Made by a program: the position numbers and the translations under genes
The notes under the pieces: generated by a model
The model's database searches: none
What the model was told of the DNA's origin: nothing
What the model saw: the letters and a program-made list of their open reading frames with translations, nothing else
Assembly: GCA_002726515.1 (NCBI GenBank)
Contig: PBTE01000109.1
Span: 1 to 64,000, forward strand
Length of the DNA: 64,000 bases
Source of the DNA: Planctomycetaceae bacterium
Lineage (GTDB): Bacteria > Planctomycetota > Planctomycetia > Pirellulales > Pirellulaceae
Direction of reading: 5' to 3'
Shown: positions 46,441 to 55,213 of the stretch, one piece after another
Layout: each line of letters opens with the position of its first letter
How positions within the stretch are numbered: the first letter of the stretch is position 1

Positions 46441-48576
46441 TCAAGAAGATCCTGGATCAGTTGGTTTAAAGAGTTGGTCGAGCCACTCCCGGCCCTTCTG
46501 CGGCGCCAGTGTGGTGTCGCCCTGTGGCGTGTGTAGCAACTCACCAACTTCTCGCAGCTGATAAACGGCCTTTGCCTGAGAAATGTTCTTGGCGGTGGGA
46601 TGTTCAGCAATCAATGTGTGAAAATAAACCGCCCGAGGTGCTATCGCAGCCAGGATTTGTTCGATGCGCAAAGGAGTTGCCAGCCCACTGACGGAGGTAA
46701 GAGTTTCCGAGGCGATGGTGGCGACCAGACGCTGATCCAAGGCCGCTGTCAACAAGGCCAGTTGGCCAGCCGGCCCCTGTCCCGCACACGCGATACGATT
46801 CCTGTCAACTGAGCGCATGGCCTCGAGAAGATCGATGGCTCGCAGATTGGTCCACACTACCTGAGCGAGGTCCATTGTCGGATCGCTTGCAGGAACGATA
46901 CACACGTATCCCCGGGTTGCGAAATCTTCAGCCATCTGGAAGACCGGACTCCGCTGTGTGGTCAACTTGTTTTCGAAATCCTTTGTCCCGACTGCCCGGA
47001 TGCAGAGTACGGCGGGAAGCTTGGCTCCTGCCGAAGAATGGGAGGGAATCAGGAGGTCAGCATCGACCCGTCGCTGGCTGCTGGCCCGGAAAGTGATGCT
47101 TTGGCGAGTGTAGTGCTCAGTTGTACTTTTCTCAACCAGTTGGACATCAAGTCCGACGCGTTCGGAACTCGGAGGAAGTGGTCCCAATTGATGTTGCATT
47201 TGAGTCACAAGATGTGCCCGTCGGCGACCCCAGTCGAATGGTGAAGTAACAGGCTTTTTAAGGCCGGCGTGGTTGCGCACCAGCAGCAGTGGATCGTCGG
47301 TATCGTAATCGGGTACGCGGGGGTTACCGGCGGAATTTGCGGGTATGTTTTCCAACCAGTACAGACCACTGCGACCGGAGACAACTAAATCAAGGTCTCC
47401 GTCGCCATCCAGATCTTCTGCCTTCGGGTCCAGTCCGAAACCGACCTGTTCGTCATACGAGATGAGATTGCGGTGCCAGGTTCGGGTAGTGTTGCTGAAT
47501 TCGTAGCGATAAGCGACGAGGGGATCGTAGGCACCCGCATCGCGACCTTCGTGTGCCATGTAGCGTTTTCCAGCCACAAGTTCCATCCGGCCATTGCCGT
47601 TGAGATCAACCCAGAGAGGTGCATGACACTGAGACCAACTGGTGTCGATGGTGTGATGAATCCATTGACGCTTTCCGTCGACTTGGACTTGCTCCAACCA
47701 GTAGAGTCCGAAACCATGTGCGATAGACCACACGACGTCATTGTCTCCGTCATCATCCGGATCTACGACCAGGATAGGAATGCTGGCGGATCCCAGTTCA
47801 AATTCCGGGTTCCAACGCCAGCGATCGGTCCGCGCATTCAGCGGAGCCTTCAGCCAACCTTCAGGACCGACGATGTCACCACGCCCGTCGCCATCGATGT
47901 CACCGAATCCGATTCCATGCCCGGCAACTTCATTTGGCAGGTCATGCTGGGACCAGCGCGGATGGTTGCCCCTTTCGACCGACCACCAGACGGCTGATTG
48001 AGTGCCGTTGGGCAGGACGTCGATTTGTCCATCACGGTCCACATCGATCAGACGCCCCGTTTCCATGTTATCGAAATGACCAGCGGTATGGGTCTTCCAG
48101 GCTCCGGAGTCGGAACCCGGGTTTTGGATCCACTTGATGCTGTGGCTGCGCAAATTGACAGTGACCACATCGGTCCAGTCATCTTGATTCACATCCAGTG
48201 GCAGGTGCGAGTAACCGTCGAACCGTCCCCGGATGTGTTCCACTTCACGTACGAAATGCTGGTTCCAGGTGGGCGCTTCGTACCAGAGACCTCCACAGAC
48301 GATATCCAGCTGGCCGTCACGGTTGACGTCGATTACCGCTGCCGCGCTATATTCGGATTGTTGGTTGATCACGTGTCGACGAAAAGTAATCCCGTTGGTC
48401 TGGCCGGATGCTGGTGTGAGCAGCACGATGGCGACCAGAATGAATACGAATCCCGTCATCCGAGGCTTTAGATTTGTTCCTGAGATGGGTCTATCACCAC
48501 TCATCGCACGACGGCCGAAGTCGTGTACCCATTGTACTGCTGCCGAAGATCGGAGATAAAACGTTGCTGAAGACAT
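46441..48576 (-). CDS. Exported FG-GAP/VCBS-repeat protein with C-terminal esterase-like domain lacking the catalytic serine
   Basis: A 711-residue protein. The ATG at 48576 is chosen because AAGGAA lies 7 bases before it; a signal-type hydrophobic segment follows at about residues 40-56. Residues about 65-410 hold FG-GAP/VCBS-type repeats with calcium-loop motifs D-x-N-x-D-G-x-x-D (D-V-N-R-D-G-Q-L-D, D-V-D-R-D-G-Q-I-D, D-I-D-G-D-G-R-G-D, D-L-D-G-D-G-D-L-D), giving a propeller. Residues about 430-705 resemble acetyl-xylan-esterase-type alpha/beta hydrolases. At the nucleophile elbow the sequence is G-Q-G-P-A-G, with Gly601 where the serine of G-x-S-x-G is expected, and no clear catalytic His follows. 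The domain is therefore probably inactive and may bind a ligand. Function is otherwise unknown. Confidence 0.82.
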   Translation of the reverse strand: MSSATFYLRSSAAVQWVHDFGRRAMSGDRPISGTNLKPRMTGFVFILVAIVLLTPASGQTNGITFRRHVINQQSEYSAAAVIDVNRDGQLDIVCGGLWYEAPTWNQHFVREVEHIRGRFDGYSHLPLDVNQDDWTDVVTVNLRSHSIKWIQNPGSDSGAWKTHTAGHFDNMETGRLIDVDRDGQIDVLPNGTQSAVWWSVERGNHPRWSQHDLPNEVAGHGIGFGDIDGDGRGDIVGPEGWLKAPLNARTDRWRWNPEFELGSASIPILVVDPDDDGDNDVVWSIAHGFGLYWLEQVQVDGKRQWIHHTIDTSWSQCHAPLWVDLNGNGRMELVAGKRYMAHEGRDAGAYDPLVAYRYEFSNTTRTWHRNLISYDEQVGFGLDPKAEDLDGDGDLDLVVSGRSGLYWLENIPANSAGNPRVPDYDTDDPLLLVRNHAGLKKPVTSPFDWGRRRAHLVTQMQHQLGPLPPSSERVGLDVQLVEKSTTEHYTRQSITFRASSQRRVDADLLIPSHSSAGAKLPAVLCIRAVGTKDFENKLTTQRSPVFQMAEDFATRGYVCIVPASDPTMDLAQVVWTNLRAIDLLEAMRSVDRNRIACAGQGPAGQLALLTAALDQRLVATIASETLTSVSGLATPLRIEQILAAIAPRAVYFHTLIAEHPTAKNISQAKAVYQLREVGELLHTPQGDTTLAPQKGREWLDQLFKPTDPGSS

Positions 48577-48940
48577 GTTGTGTTCCTTGTTCTCAACCAC
48601 CCTTCCCGCAACCCCGTTATGTATTATTGTTGATTCGGTTGCCGCCGGCCAGGAACAACGTCACGCAAGCCTGGTTCGGGACAACGCGCTGGTTACTTGC
48701 CAGTGTTGCAGTCCGGCTTCCAACCGGCAACCGGGGAGACGCTCGAACATCGGTGAGACAGGTTGTTGTCAACAAGCGGAAGCGCCGGATCCGGGGTAAT
48801 GAGAAATGTTGCAAGAGTGAAGCGGCAGCATCGTTTCAGGTGGTTGTGGCAAGCGAGAACGTCGGGGGTCGCCGCTCCGGGACAGAGCAGGCAAATACAA
48901 AATCAAGCAATGCTTTCCAAAGGCCAGGGAGATCTGCCGT
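48577..48940. other. Intergenic region, divergent promoters expected
   Basis: 364 bases between the FG-GAP gene (-) and a BNR gene (+). Both should be transcribed from here. GGGAG lies before the BNR start. Overlapping short frames are present, but none is supported. Confidence 0.45.
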
Positions 48941-50005
48941 ATGAAAACGATTGAAGTCTTGGAATCGGGGCACGTGGACCGACGTGATTCGGCCTTTCCT
49001 ACTTTGGTCCAACTCGAACCGGGTGGAGACATCATTTGTGGTTACAATGTGGGTGGTGGGCCCCATGCCCGGGGTGGAACGGAATGCTCACTTTCCACTG
49101 ACGGAGGACGCAGCTGGCGGCATCAGAGCGTGGTTCTGGGACCCAGTACCGATCTACTGACAACAAATCATCTACGTCTTAGTGGGACTTCCGACGGTAC
49201 GATACTGGCCTATGGCCAGCGGGGTCACAGCCAGGAGACGGCAGCGGGTTCCAAACAGGTTGCTTGTGATGCCGTTTGGTGTCGATCGGCTGATGGAGGT
49301 GCCAGTTGGTCACCCGCCGAGATAATTGACATGCAGATGCCGGGACCCTATGAAATATCCAATCCGATCGTGATCACCGACGATGGCCGCTGGTTGGCAC
49401 CAGCCGCATCGTATCATGCGGGTCGATACGGGGAACGTGTCGTATTGCACGAGTCGGAGGATCAGGGTCAAACGTGGCCAAAGATGCAGACAATATTTGA
49501 ACACCCGCAGACAAAACATGGTTACCTGGAACAAAAAGTCATCACCTGTGGTTCCGGGAAACTGCTGGCGATCGCTTGGTTGCAGGATTTTGAAAACGAC
49601 ACGGATTTGAAGAATGTCTACAGTTTCTCTGCGGATGGTGGTTGCACCTGGAATGGACCTCACACCACGGGGATTCAAGGTCAGACCATGACACCGATTT
49701 GGCTCGGTGGTGATCGTTTCCTGGTGTTGTACAATCGTCGTTTTGGTGAACAAAGTGTCCAAATGTGTTTGGTACGGGCGGTCGACAGCAGTTGGACGCT
49801 TGAGTTTGAGGGCACGTTGTGGAACGCCCGGACCATGCTGGAGTTAAACTCAGAGGTCAGTAGTCAAGAGGAGATTCGCCGCATCCAATTCGGTTACCCG
49901 ATGGCTTTGCGTTTAGACAACGAGACCGTGTTGGCTGTCCACTGGTGTGTAGAAGAGGGAGTCTGCGGGATCCGATGGACGCGGTTGCGTGTGGTGCTTG
50001 AATAG
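48941..50005 (+). CDS. Cytoplasmic-type BNR-repeat propeller protein (sialidase superfamily)
   Basis: A 354-residue protein without a signal peptide, starting after GGGAG. Asp boxes are S-T-D-G-G-R-S-W, S-A-D-G-G-A-S-W, S-E-D-Q-G-Q-T-W and S-A-D-G-G-C-T-W, fitting a six-bladed sialidase-type propeller with little else attached. The N-terminal strand reads S-A-F-P-T-L-V-Q-L where sialidases have Y-R-I-P-x-L, so the first catalytic arginine is absent. It resembles the protein at 53824-54939 in size and layout. The MFS transporter gene converges on it. An intracellular step in glycan or oligosaccharide use is plausible, but the reaction is not known. Confidence 0.82.
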   Translation: MKTIEVLESGHVDRRDSAFPTLVQLEPGGDIICGYNVGGGPHARGGTECSLSTDGGRSWRHQSVVLGPSTDLLTTNHLRLSGTSDGTILAYGQRGHSQETAAGSKQVACDAVWCRSADGGASWSPAEIIDMQMPGPYEISNPIVITDDGRWLAPAASYHAGRYGERVVLHESEDQGQTWPKMQTIFEHPQTKHGYLEQKVITCGSGKLLAIAWLQDFENDTDLKNVYSFSADGGCTWNGPHTTGIQGQTMTPIWLGGDRFLVLYNRRFGEQSVQMCLVRAVDSSWTLEFEGTLWNARTMLELNSEVSSQEEIRRIQFGYPMALRLDNETVLAVHWCVEEGVCGIRWTRLRVVLE

Positions 50006-50078
50006 ACGGAAATGTTGTGAGATGCGTTCGAGATAGTTTCGGTCAATCACGCTTCCTCGGTTAACTCAGCAGCATGGT

Positions 50079-51869
50079 TCATTTTTCTGCTGGGGGACGC
50101 GTGTCGGGCGCAATGGGTTGGGTTGCATCGATCTGTGAGGCGAACAGGCCGGACAAACAGAAAGCCACGGCAGAGGCGATGAAAACAGCGTTCCAGCTTT
50201 CAGTCCGATCGACCAGCCAGCCCACCAGCATGGTTGCAGCCGCAGCACCAAAGTTGCCCCACATGTTGGCCCAACCGAGTACGGACGCCGTGTAGCGACC
50301 TCCTACGTCCTGTTGAAAAGCCCATGCGGCAGGAGTTCCCATGTCGGTAGAGAACGCAACCAGTGAAAATGCGGCGACGGCGGCCCAAGGAGAAGGATTG
50401 GTGAGACAATACAAGTAAGCGGCCATCGCGAAGAATCGTGACAGGGAAATTGGCAGCGCCCGTCCCCACCGCAATCCGATCAGCGTAACGAGGCGATCGG
50501 TCAAAAATCCTCCGCAGAACATTCCCAACCAACCGACCATCACGGGTATGGATGTCATCAGGCCGCGCATCGCGATCGGAACATGATGTTCTTCGTCCAG
50601 GTAAGTGGGCAGCCAGGTCACCAGGAATACCCAGCCACAATTAGTCCACCACTGCGAGATGCAATTGCACCACATGCTGTAGTTGGTCAGTAGTTCTCGC
50701 CAGGGAACCATTCCCACTTGGCCATGCGGGTTTGTGGAATCCGACGGGCGACTATTTTCGATCCACGTTATTTCTTGAGCGTTGCAGCGAGGATGTATTT
50801 GCGGACGATCACGAACCACTAGCCAGTAGACAACTGCCACGATCAAACCGAAGGCCCCATACACAAACATCACTTTCCGCCAACCCGCCCCGTAGACTTT
50901 CAGGACGGATTCCCGATGCATGGCCTCCAGGACGAGTCGATTGAGGCGCTGTGACTCTTGGGCGGTCGGTTGCTCCAGGGAGAAAAGTCTGCGCGCTTCA
51001 CTTTCCAGGGGGAAATGTTCCGCATCCGACGCTTGAAAGAAACCGGGGTGCAGGATGACAATCTGGTTGAGTTCCCGGGATAGACGGCTGATGTCATCAT
51101 CGGACGGCGCCACCAATTCCGTAGGACTTTGTTTTCGGTGCTTTTCGAGGGAGGATTTTTCCTCCTGCTTAATTCTCTCGACCTCGCTGGCATAGCGGAC
51201 TGCGTTTCGGGCCACCGTGGCACGGCTGCTTGGGGAAAGTTTTGAGAGAATGCGCGCGGCGGGCGTTTGTTCGCCGTCGGACGTGGAAGTTGCCGCGCGT
51301 TGAGTCAATTCGTGACTGAGTCGAGACACGTCCAGCAGATCTTCGGGGCGGAGTGTCGAAGGCACATTGAAGGGAACAAATTGAACGATCAACCAACCCG
51401 TCAGAATAGGAGCCAGCCATCCGCCAAATCGCCCGCCGAGCGACACGATTCCACTGGCAGCTCCGCGGGCCGAAAAGAGTACCCACTTGCTGATGACGTT
51501 AGCGGCCGTGGGATAGGCGCCTGCCTGGCCCAGGCCAAAACCAACACGGATTACCAGCAACGCGAAAAATCCGTAGACGATTCCGGTGCAGGCTGTAAAG
51601 AGCGACCACAGGACAATATAAATGGTCAACATCTTTCGCGCGCCAAAACGATCAGTCAGCCATCCGGACGGCACCTGTCCCAACGCGTAAGAATAGAAGA
51701 ACGATGACAGGATCACGCCTACCTGAAATCTTGTCAGCAGCAACTCCTCTTGAATGAACCGAACTGCCATCGAAATACAGAAACGGTCCAAGTACAACAA
51801 CACTGCCATGAGTGCCGTGGCGGCAACCACAAAATGACGGACACTGGTCGGTGTTTGTCGCTCGTTCAT
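50079..51869 (-). CDS. MFS transporter with a long extracytoplasmic insert
   Basis: A 596-residue major facilitator transporter with 12 predicted helices. The first Asp-Arg pair (L-D-R in helix 1) and the loop motif G-W-L-T-D-R-F-G-A-R-K-M (residues 69-80) are typical of the ACS/hexuronate-type group, as is V-R-D-R-P after helix 6. A segment of about 160 residues (169-328) between helices 5 and 6 is hydrophilic, rich in Glu, Arg, Ser and Ala, and absent from standard family members of about 430 residues. The rest aligns normally. The substrate is probably an organic acid or sugar acid. It lies between BNR and DUF3500 genes. Confidence 0.9.
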   Translation of the reverse strand: MNERQTPTSVRHFVVAATALMAVLLYLDRFCISMAVRFIQEELLLTRFQVGVILSSFFYSYALGQVPSGWLTDRFGARKMLTIYIVLWSLFTACTGIVYGFFALLVIRVGFGLGQAGAYPTAANVISKWVLFSARGAASGIVSLGGRFGGWLAPILTGWLIVQFVPFNVPSTLRPEDLLDVSRLSHELTQRAATSTSDGEQTPAARILSKLSPSSRATVARNAVRYASEVERIKQEEKSSLEKHRKQSPTELVAPSDDDISRLSRELNQIVILHPGFFQASDAEHFPLESEARRLFSLEQPTAQESQRLNRLVLEAMHRESVLKVYGAGWRKVMFVYGAFGLIVAVVYWLVVRDRPQIHPRCNAQEITWIENSRPSDSTNPHGQVGMVPWRELLTNYSMWCNCISQWWTNCGWVFLVTWLPTYLDEEHHVPIAMRGLMTSIPVMVGWLGMFCGGFLTDRLVTLIGLRWGRALPISLSRFFAMAAYLYCLTNPSPWAAVAAFSLVAFSTDMGTPAAWAFQQDVGGRYTASVLGWANMWGNFGAAAATMLVGWLVDRTESWNAVFIASAVAFCLSGLFASQIDATQPIAPDTRPPAEK

Positions 51870-52119
51870 CAGGAGGGTTTGATATCAGCTAGAAATTTGT
51901 CACTTAAGGGATTGTAAATCATTCGACTGCGTCTGCTAAGCAGGGACCTCGTCCTACACCGAGCCAGTTTTGTGCGCATGCCCCGATTGGCGGAAGACGC
52001 GGGTTCTCGCCAGTAGCAATTCAAGCCACTGGCAGTTAAACTTCAAGGGCTTCATGCTGCTGCTTTGTTTTCCGAAGGGCGCAAACGACCGAATTACGGC
52101 AACTATCCGAAAGAAATTT

Positions 52120-53166
52120 ATGCCATCACACTCGATCCAAACAGGCAGACGGGGATTGATACTTGGTTGGGGTGTCGTGTTGTTACTCGTGGCCAATGCG
52201 ACGACCCGGGTTCTAGCCCATTCTCCGGCCGAGGCCATGGCCGAAGCAGCCAACGCATTTCTGGCAGGGCTCGACGACCAGCAGCAGGCAATTGCCAGAT
52301 TTTCCTTTGATGATGGAGAACGTATCAACTGGCATTTCATTCCCAAGGAACGGGTTGGATTACCACTGAAACAGATGCGGACCGATCAGCAACAACTCGC
52401 CTATGCGTTGTTGCAAAGCGCTCACAGTCATGCCGGTTTCAATAAGTCGATGCAGATCATGACATTGGAACAAATTCTGCACGAAATGGAAAATCAAAGT
52501 CCTCGTCGTGATCCGTCGCTGTACCACGTTTCCATTTTCGGAGAACCCAGCACTATGAAAACATGGGGCTGGCGGATTGAAGGGCACCATCTGTCGGTCA
52601 ACTTTACTTTGGTGGATGGTAAAAAGGTGTCTTCTACACCTTCATTCTTCGGGACTAATCCCGCGGAAGTGATGGAAGGTCCTCGCAAAGGTTTGCGCGT
52701 CCTGGCTGCCGAAGAAGATTTGGCCCGGCAATTGGCTTTGTCGCTGAATGAAGAACAGCGCCAGTTGGCGATCATCTCGGATGTGGCACCGGCCGATATT
52801 ATCAACGGGCCCGGGCGCGAGGCAGAGCCGTTGGAACCGGTGGGGTTGAGTGCTTCGAAAATGGGGAAGCGGCAAGCGGGAGTTCTTAAGCGACTCGTGC
52901 GGGTGTACGTGGTTCGTTTGCGTCGGAAACTTGCCAGGGAAGCGCTTAAGAAGATTAAAAATGAAGGTTATGACCAACTTCATTTTGTATGGGCGGGAGG
53001 ACTTGAACGCGGAGACAAGCACTATTATCGCGTTCAAGGTCCGACCTTCATCTTGGAATATGACAACACGCAGAATGCTGGCAACCATGCGCATTCCGTC
53101 TGGCGGGACTTCGACGGCGACTTCGGCGAAGATCTATTGAAACAGCATTACGACGCCGCACACTAG
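52120..53166 (+). CDS. DUF3500 family exported protein
   Basis: A 348-residue protein beginning at the ATG at 52120, which opens a signal peptide (hydrophobic residues about 13-25, ending R-V-L-A-H-S); the frame extends upstream to 51970 without leader character. DUF3500 signs are the N-terminal A-F-L-A-G-L-D-D-Q-Q-Q-A-I-A-R-F-S-F-D-D, the W-H-F-I-P segment, and G-W-R-I-E-G-H-H-L-S-V-N-F-T-L in the middle, followed by the C-terminal Y-Y-R-V-Q-G-P-T-F-I-L-E-Y-D-N-T-Q. This family has no established function and is common in planctomycetes and some marine bacteria. The YbaK-like gene follows at 34 bases and may be co-transcribed. Confidence 0.88.
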   Translation: MPSHSIQTGRRGLILGWGVVLLLVANATTRVLAHSPAEAMAEAANAFLAGLDDQQQAIARFSFDDGERINWHFIPKERVGLPLKQMRTDQQQLAYALLQSAHSHAGFNKSMQIMTLEQILHEMENQSPRRDPSLYHVSIFGEPSTMKTWGWRIEGHHLSVNFTLVDGKKVSSTPSFFGTNPAEVMEGPRKGLRVLAAEEDLARQLALSLNEEQRQLAIISDVAPADIINGPGREAEPLEPVGLSASKMGKRQAGVLKRLVRVYVVRLRRKLAREALKKIKNEGYDQLHFVWAGGLERGDKHYYRVQGPTFILEYDNTQNAGNHAHSVWRDFDGDFGEDLLKQHYDAAH

Positions 53167-53200
53167 TTGAGAAATATTTTCACCCCGCCTGGATTTTCCA

Positions 53201-53677
53201 ATGAGTAGCGACACGCTCGAACAGATTCGTCAAATGCTGCAAGCTGCGAAAATCGAATTTAAAGAGGTGGAACATGCACCCACCCATACGTCGGAAGAGT
53301 CAGCGCGCGCCCGCGGAGAACCACTGGGGGTGGGCGCCAAGGCACTTGTTTTGCGAACAAATGAGACATTCCGTCTGTTTGTTCTGCCTGCAGATCGGAA
53401 ACTGGATTGGGCGGCCGTCAAACGGAAGTTTGAGGTCAAAAAGGTCCGGTTTGCAACTGCCGAAGAACTTCTGGACTTGACCGGGTTGGTTCCCGGTTCG
53501 GTACCACCATTCGGATCACCCATCTTGCCGATCGAATTATTCGCGGACGAATCTTTGGGAATGCAGCATGACAGGATCGCGTTCAACGCCGGTTCGCTGA
53601 CACATTCGATCATCATGCAGGCTGTGGACTGGGAGTCCGTCTCAAAACCGCAGAGATTCGCTTTCACCAAAGATTAG
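53201..53677 (+). CDS. YbaK/prolyl-tRNA editing domain protein
   Basis: A 158-residue single-domain protein of the YbaK/ProX/EbsC superfamily, which removes wrongly attached amino acids from tRNA. It lacks a signal peptide and should act in the cytoplasm. Visible motifs are the G-V-G-A-K-A-L-V-L-R segment with the conserved catalytic-type Lys, D-R-K-L-D-W, and the G-S-V-P-P-F-G loop followed by D-E-S-L and N-A-G-S-L-T-H-S. Length is normal for the stand-alone type. Which tRNA is edited (Ala-, Cys- or Ser-tRNAPro types) cannot be told. It lies 34 bases after the DUF3500 gene on the same strand. Confidence 0.9.
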   Translation: MSSDTLEQIRQMLQAAKIEFKEVEHAPTHTSEESARARGEPLGVGAKALVLRTNETFRLFVLPADRKLDWAAVKRKFEVKKVRFATAEELLDLTGLVPGSVPPFGSPILPIELFADESLGMQHDRIAFNAGSLTHSIIMQAVDWESVSKPQRFAFTKD

Positions 53678-53687
53678 CAGGCGTTGG

Positions 53688-53742
53688 AAGGTTGTTGCCG
53701 GAGCGTCTGCTGACAGGCACCCCGTGCAGGGTAACCTTTTTT
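53688..53742 (+). terminator. Candidate terminator after the YbaK-like gene
   Basis: AAGGTT (53688-53693) pairs with AACCTT (53733-53738), followed by TTTT. The 39-base interior contains a small GCAC/GTGC stem. Weak stem strength limits confidence. Confidence 0.25.
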
Positions 53743-53823
53743 CGGCGGGGGTTGTCTGCACCAACTGAAGGACGTCGTGGTTTTTCTTGTGGCGTTCTGG
53801 TTGTGAAGACGTTTCATTGCCCT

Positions 53824-54939
53824 TCACGACAACTCCACCCGTAAACGATGTGTCAGGACGCGGCCCTGGCCACTTTCCACTGCCCAGTGGGTGGCTAGGA
53901 TCTCTCCGTTTTCTAAGGGCAACAACGAAGCCTGGCCAAATTTCAGATTTTGTCCCATCGAGGAGTAAGCTGCCGCTTTCATCGCCGGGGCGTTGCCCCA
54001 GATTTTTTTCTCTTCGACGGTCTGCCAGCGATCCCTTGCAAGATCGACCAGACGCACGAACAACCCGACGTTGTCTCCTTCACGGTGACAATGAATGGTC
54101 AGCAGCAGGTCATCCTTGCAGTACATCAAGTTGGATGCTTGCCCCGGAACTCCCGTGTCGATCGGGTCCGACCAAGTGATGCCGGCGTCATGGGAAACGG
54201 TGACGTGATTGGTGTGGTTTCTGTTGTTGATGTGATCGTGCATCCAGACCAGCGCAACCACCCGATCGTCCTGCATTTCACACAACCGTGGCTCCGAGGG
54301 GGCACACTGTCCCTTGGGGTCTTGGAAGAATCGAGTGTGGTCATCCCAGGTGTCACCGCCATCTTCGCTCTTGAGCAACGCACCTACCGAACCACTGGGG
54401 TTGCTGCCGTCCCAACGGGGAAATAAAGAGCCGCATCCCAAGAGGGTTCCCCGGCGCAGTTGGATCGTGGGGCCAGATTGTTCGATTAGTTCCGGATAGG
54501 ATCTCGGCACGATTCGTGGATCGGACCAGGTGCGACCTTCGTCGTGGGAGAAAGAAATCAGGTTGTCACCTTCACGAACGCCGTCGGTGTCTGGATTGAC
54601 AATGTTTTCATCGGGATCGTCACGATGAAAACGATATCCCATGGCGATCAGTCTGCCGTCATTCAGCAAGGTCGGTTTCAAGTAGTCCGAATGATAACGG
54701 CGCTCTGCATCCCGTGTGTGCAGCGGCCCTTCGAATTTCCAGGTGCGGCCCTGGTCCTGGGAGCGGGAGACTGACGTTGTGCAGTTCGCCGCCTCGAATG
54801 CTTCGCCCAGGGTGAACAGGGCGAGCAGATCGTTTGAGGGGAATTTTACCAGGCCGGGAAAGTAAGCATGCCGGGCCTGATTGTGAGGCGCGGGGTTTTC
54901 ATAAACAACGTGTCGATCGATGACTGAAATATTGGCCAT
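53824..54939 (-). CDS. Cytoplasmic-type BNR-repeat propeller protein (sialidase superfamily)
   Basis: A 371-residue protein numbered from the ATG at 54939; the frame extends to 55188 but that part has unlike composition and no leader. There is no signal peptide. Asp boxes: S-R-S-Q-D-Q-G-R-T-W, S-H-D-E-G-R-T-W, S-E-D-G-G-D-T-W and S-H-D-A-G-I-T-W. The N-terminal strand is H-A-Y-F-P-G-L-V-K-F, without the sialidase arginine. Layout and length match the protein at 48941-50005, and the ends are similar (R-L-R-V-E-L, R-L-R-V-V-L), suggesting paralogues. An intracellular glycan-related role is plausible. It is the downstream gene after the exported propeller gene at 55214-56317. Confidence 0.82.
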   Translation of the reverse strand: MANISVIDRHVVYENPAPHNQARHAYFPGLVKFPSNDLLALFTLGEAFEAANCTTSVSRSQDQGRTWKFEGPLHTRDAERRYHSDYLKPTLLNDGRLIAMGYRFHRDDPDENIVNPDTDGVREGDNLISFSHDEGRTWSDPRIVPRSYPELIEQSGPTIQLRRGTLLGCGSLFPRWDGSNPSGSVGALLKSEDGGDTWDDHTRFFQDPKGQCAPSEPRLCEMQDDRVVALVWMHDHINNRNHTNHVTVSHDAGITWSDPIDTGVPGQASNLMYCKDDLLLTIHCHREGDNVGLFVRLVDLARDRWQTVEEKKIWGNAPAMKAAAYSSMGQNLKFGQASLLPLENGEILATHWAVESGQGRVLTHRLRVELS

Positions 54940-55213
54940 TCTTATCTTTCTGTGAAAGCAAAACGATGTGGTCACCAAGCGGATTTCCCCGGGCAGGAGC
55001 GACGTGAGCCACGCGACGAGCAGAACTCCATCAGTGGTTTTAAGATGAATCGACAATCGTGTCGAGAGTCTTGCGGATTGCACCAGGCGGCCATCTGCCG
55101 GGCGATTCCTGGTCCTTGGTCCGTTTGGCAGGTGGTACGCAGGAGCAGGGGAACAAGGGTCTTGTGTTTCCAGATGTTTCCCGGGCATACACGGGTTTCA
55201 GTCCGGACCTTGG

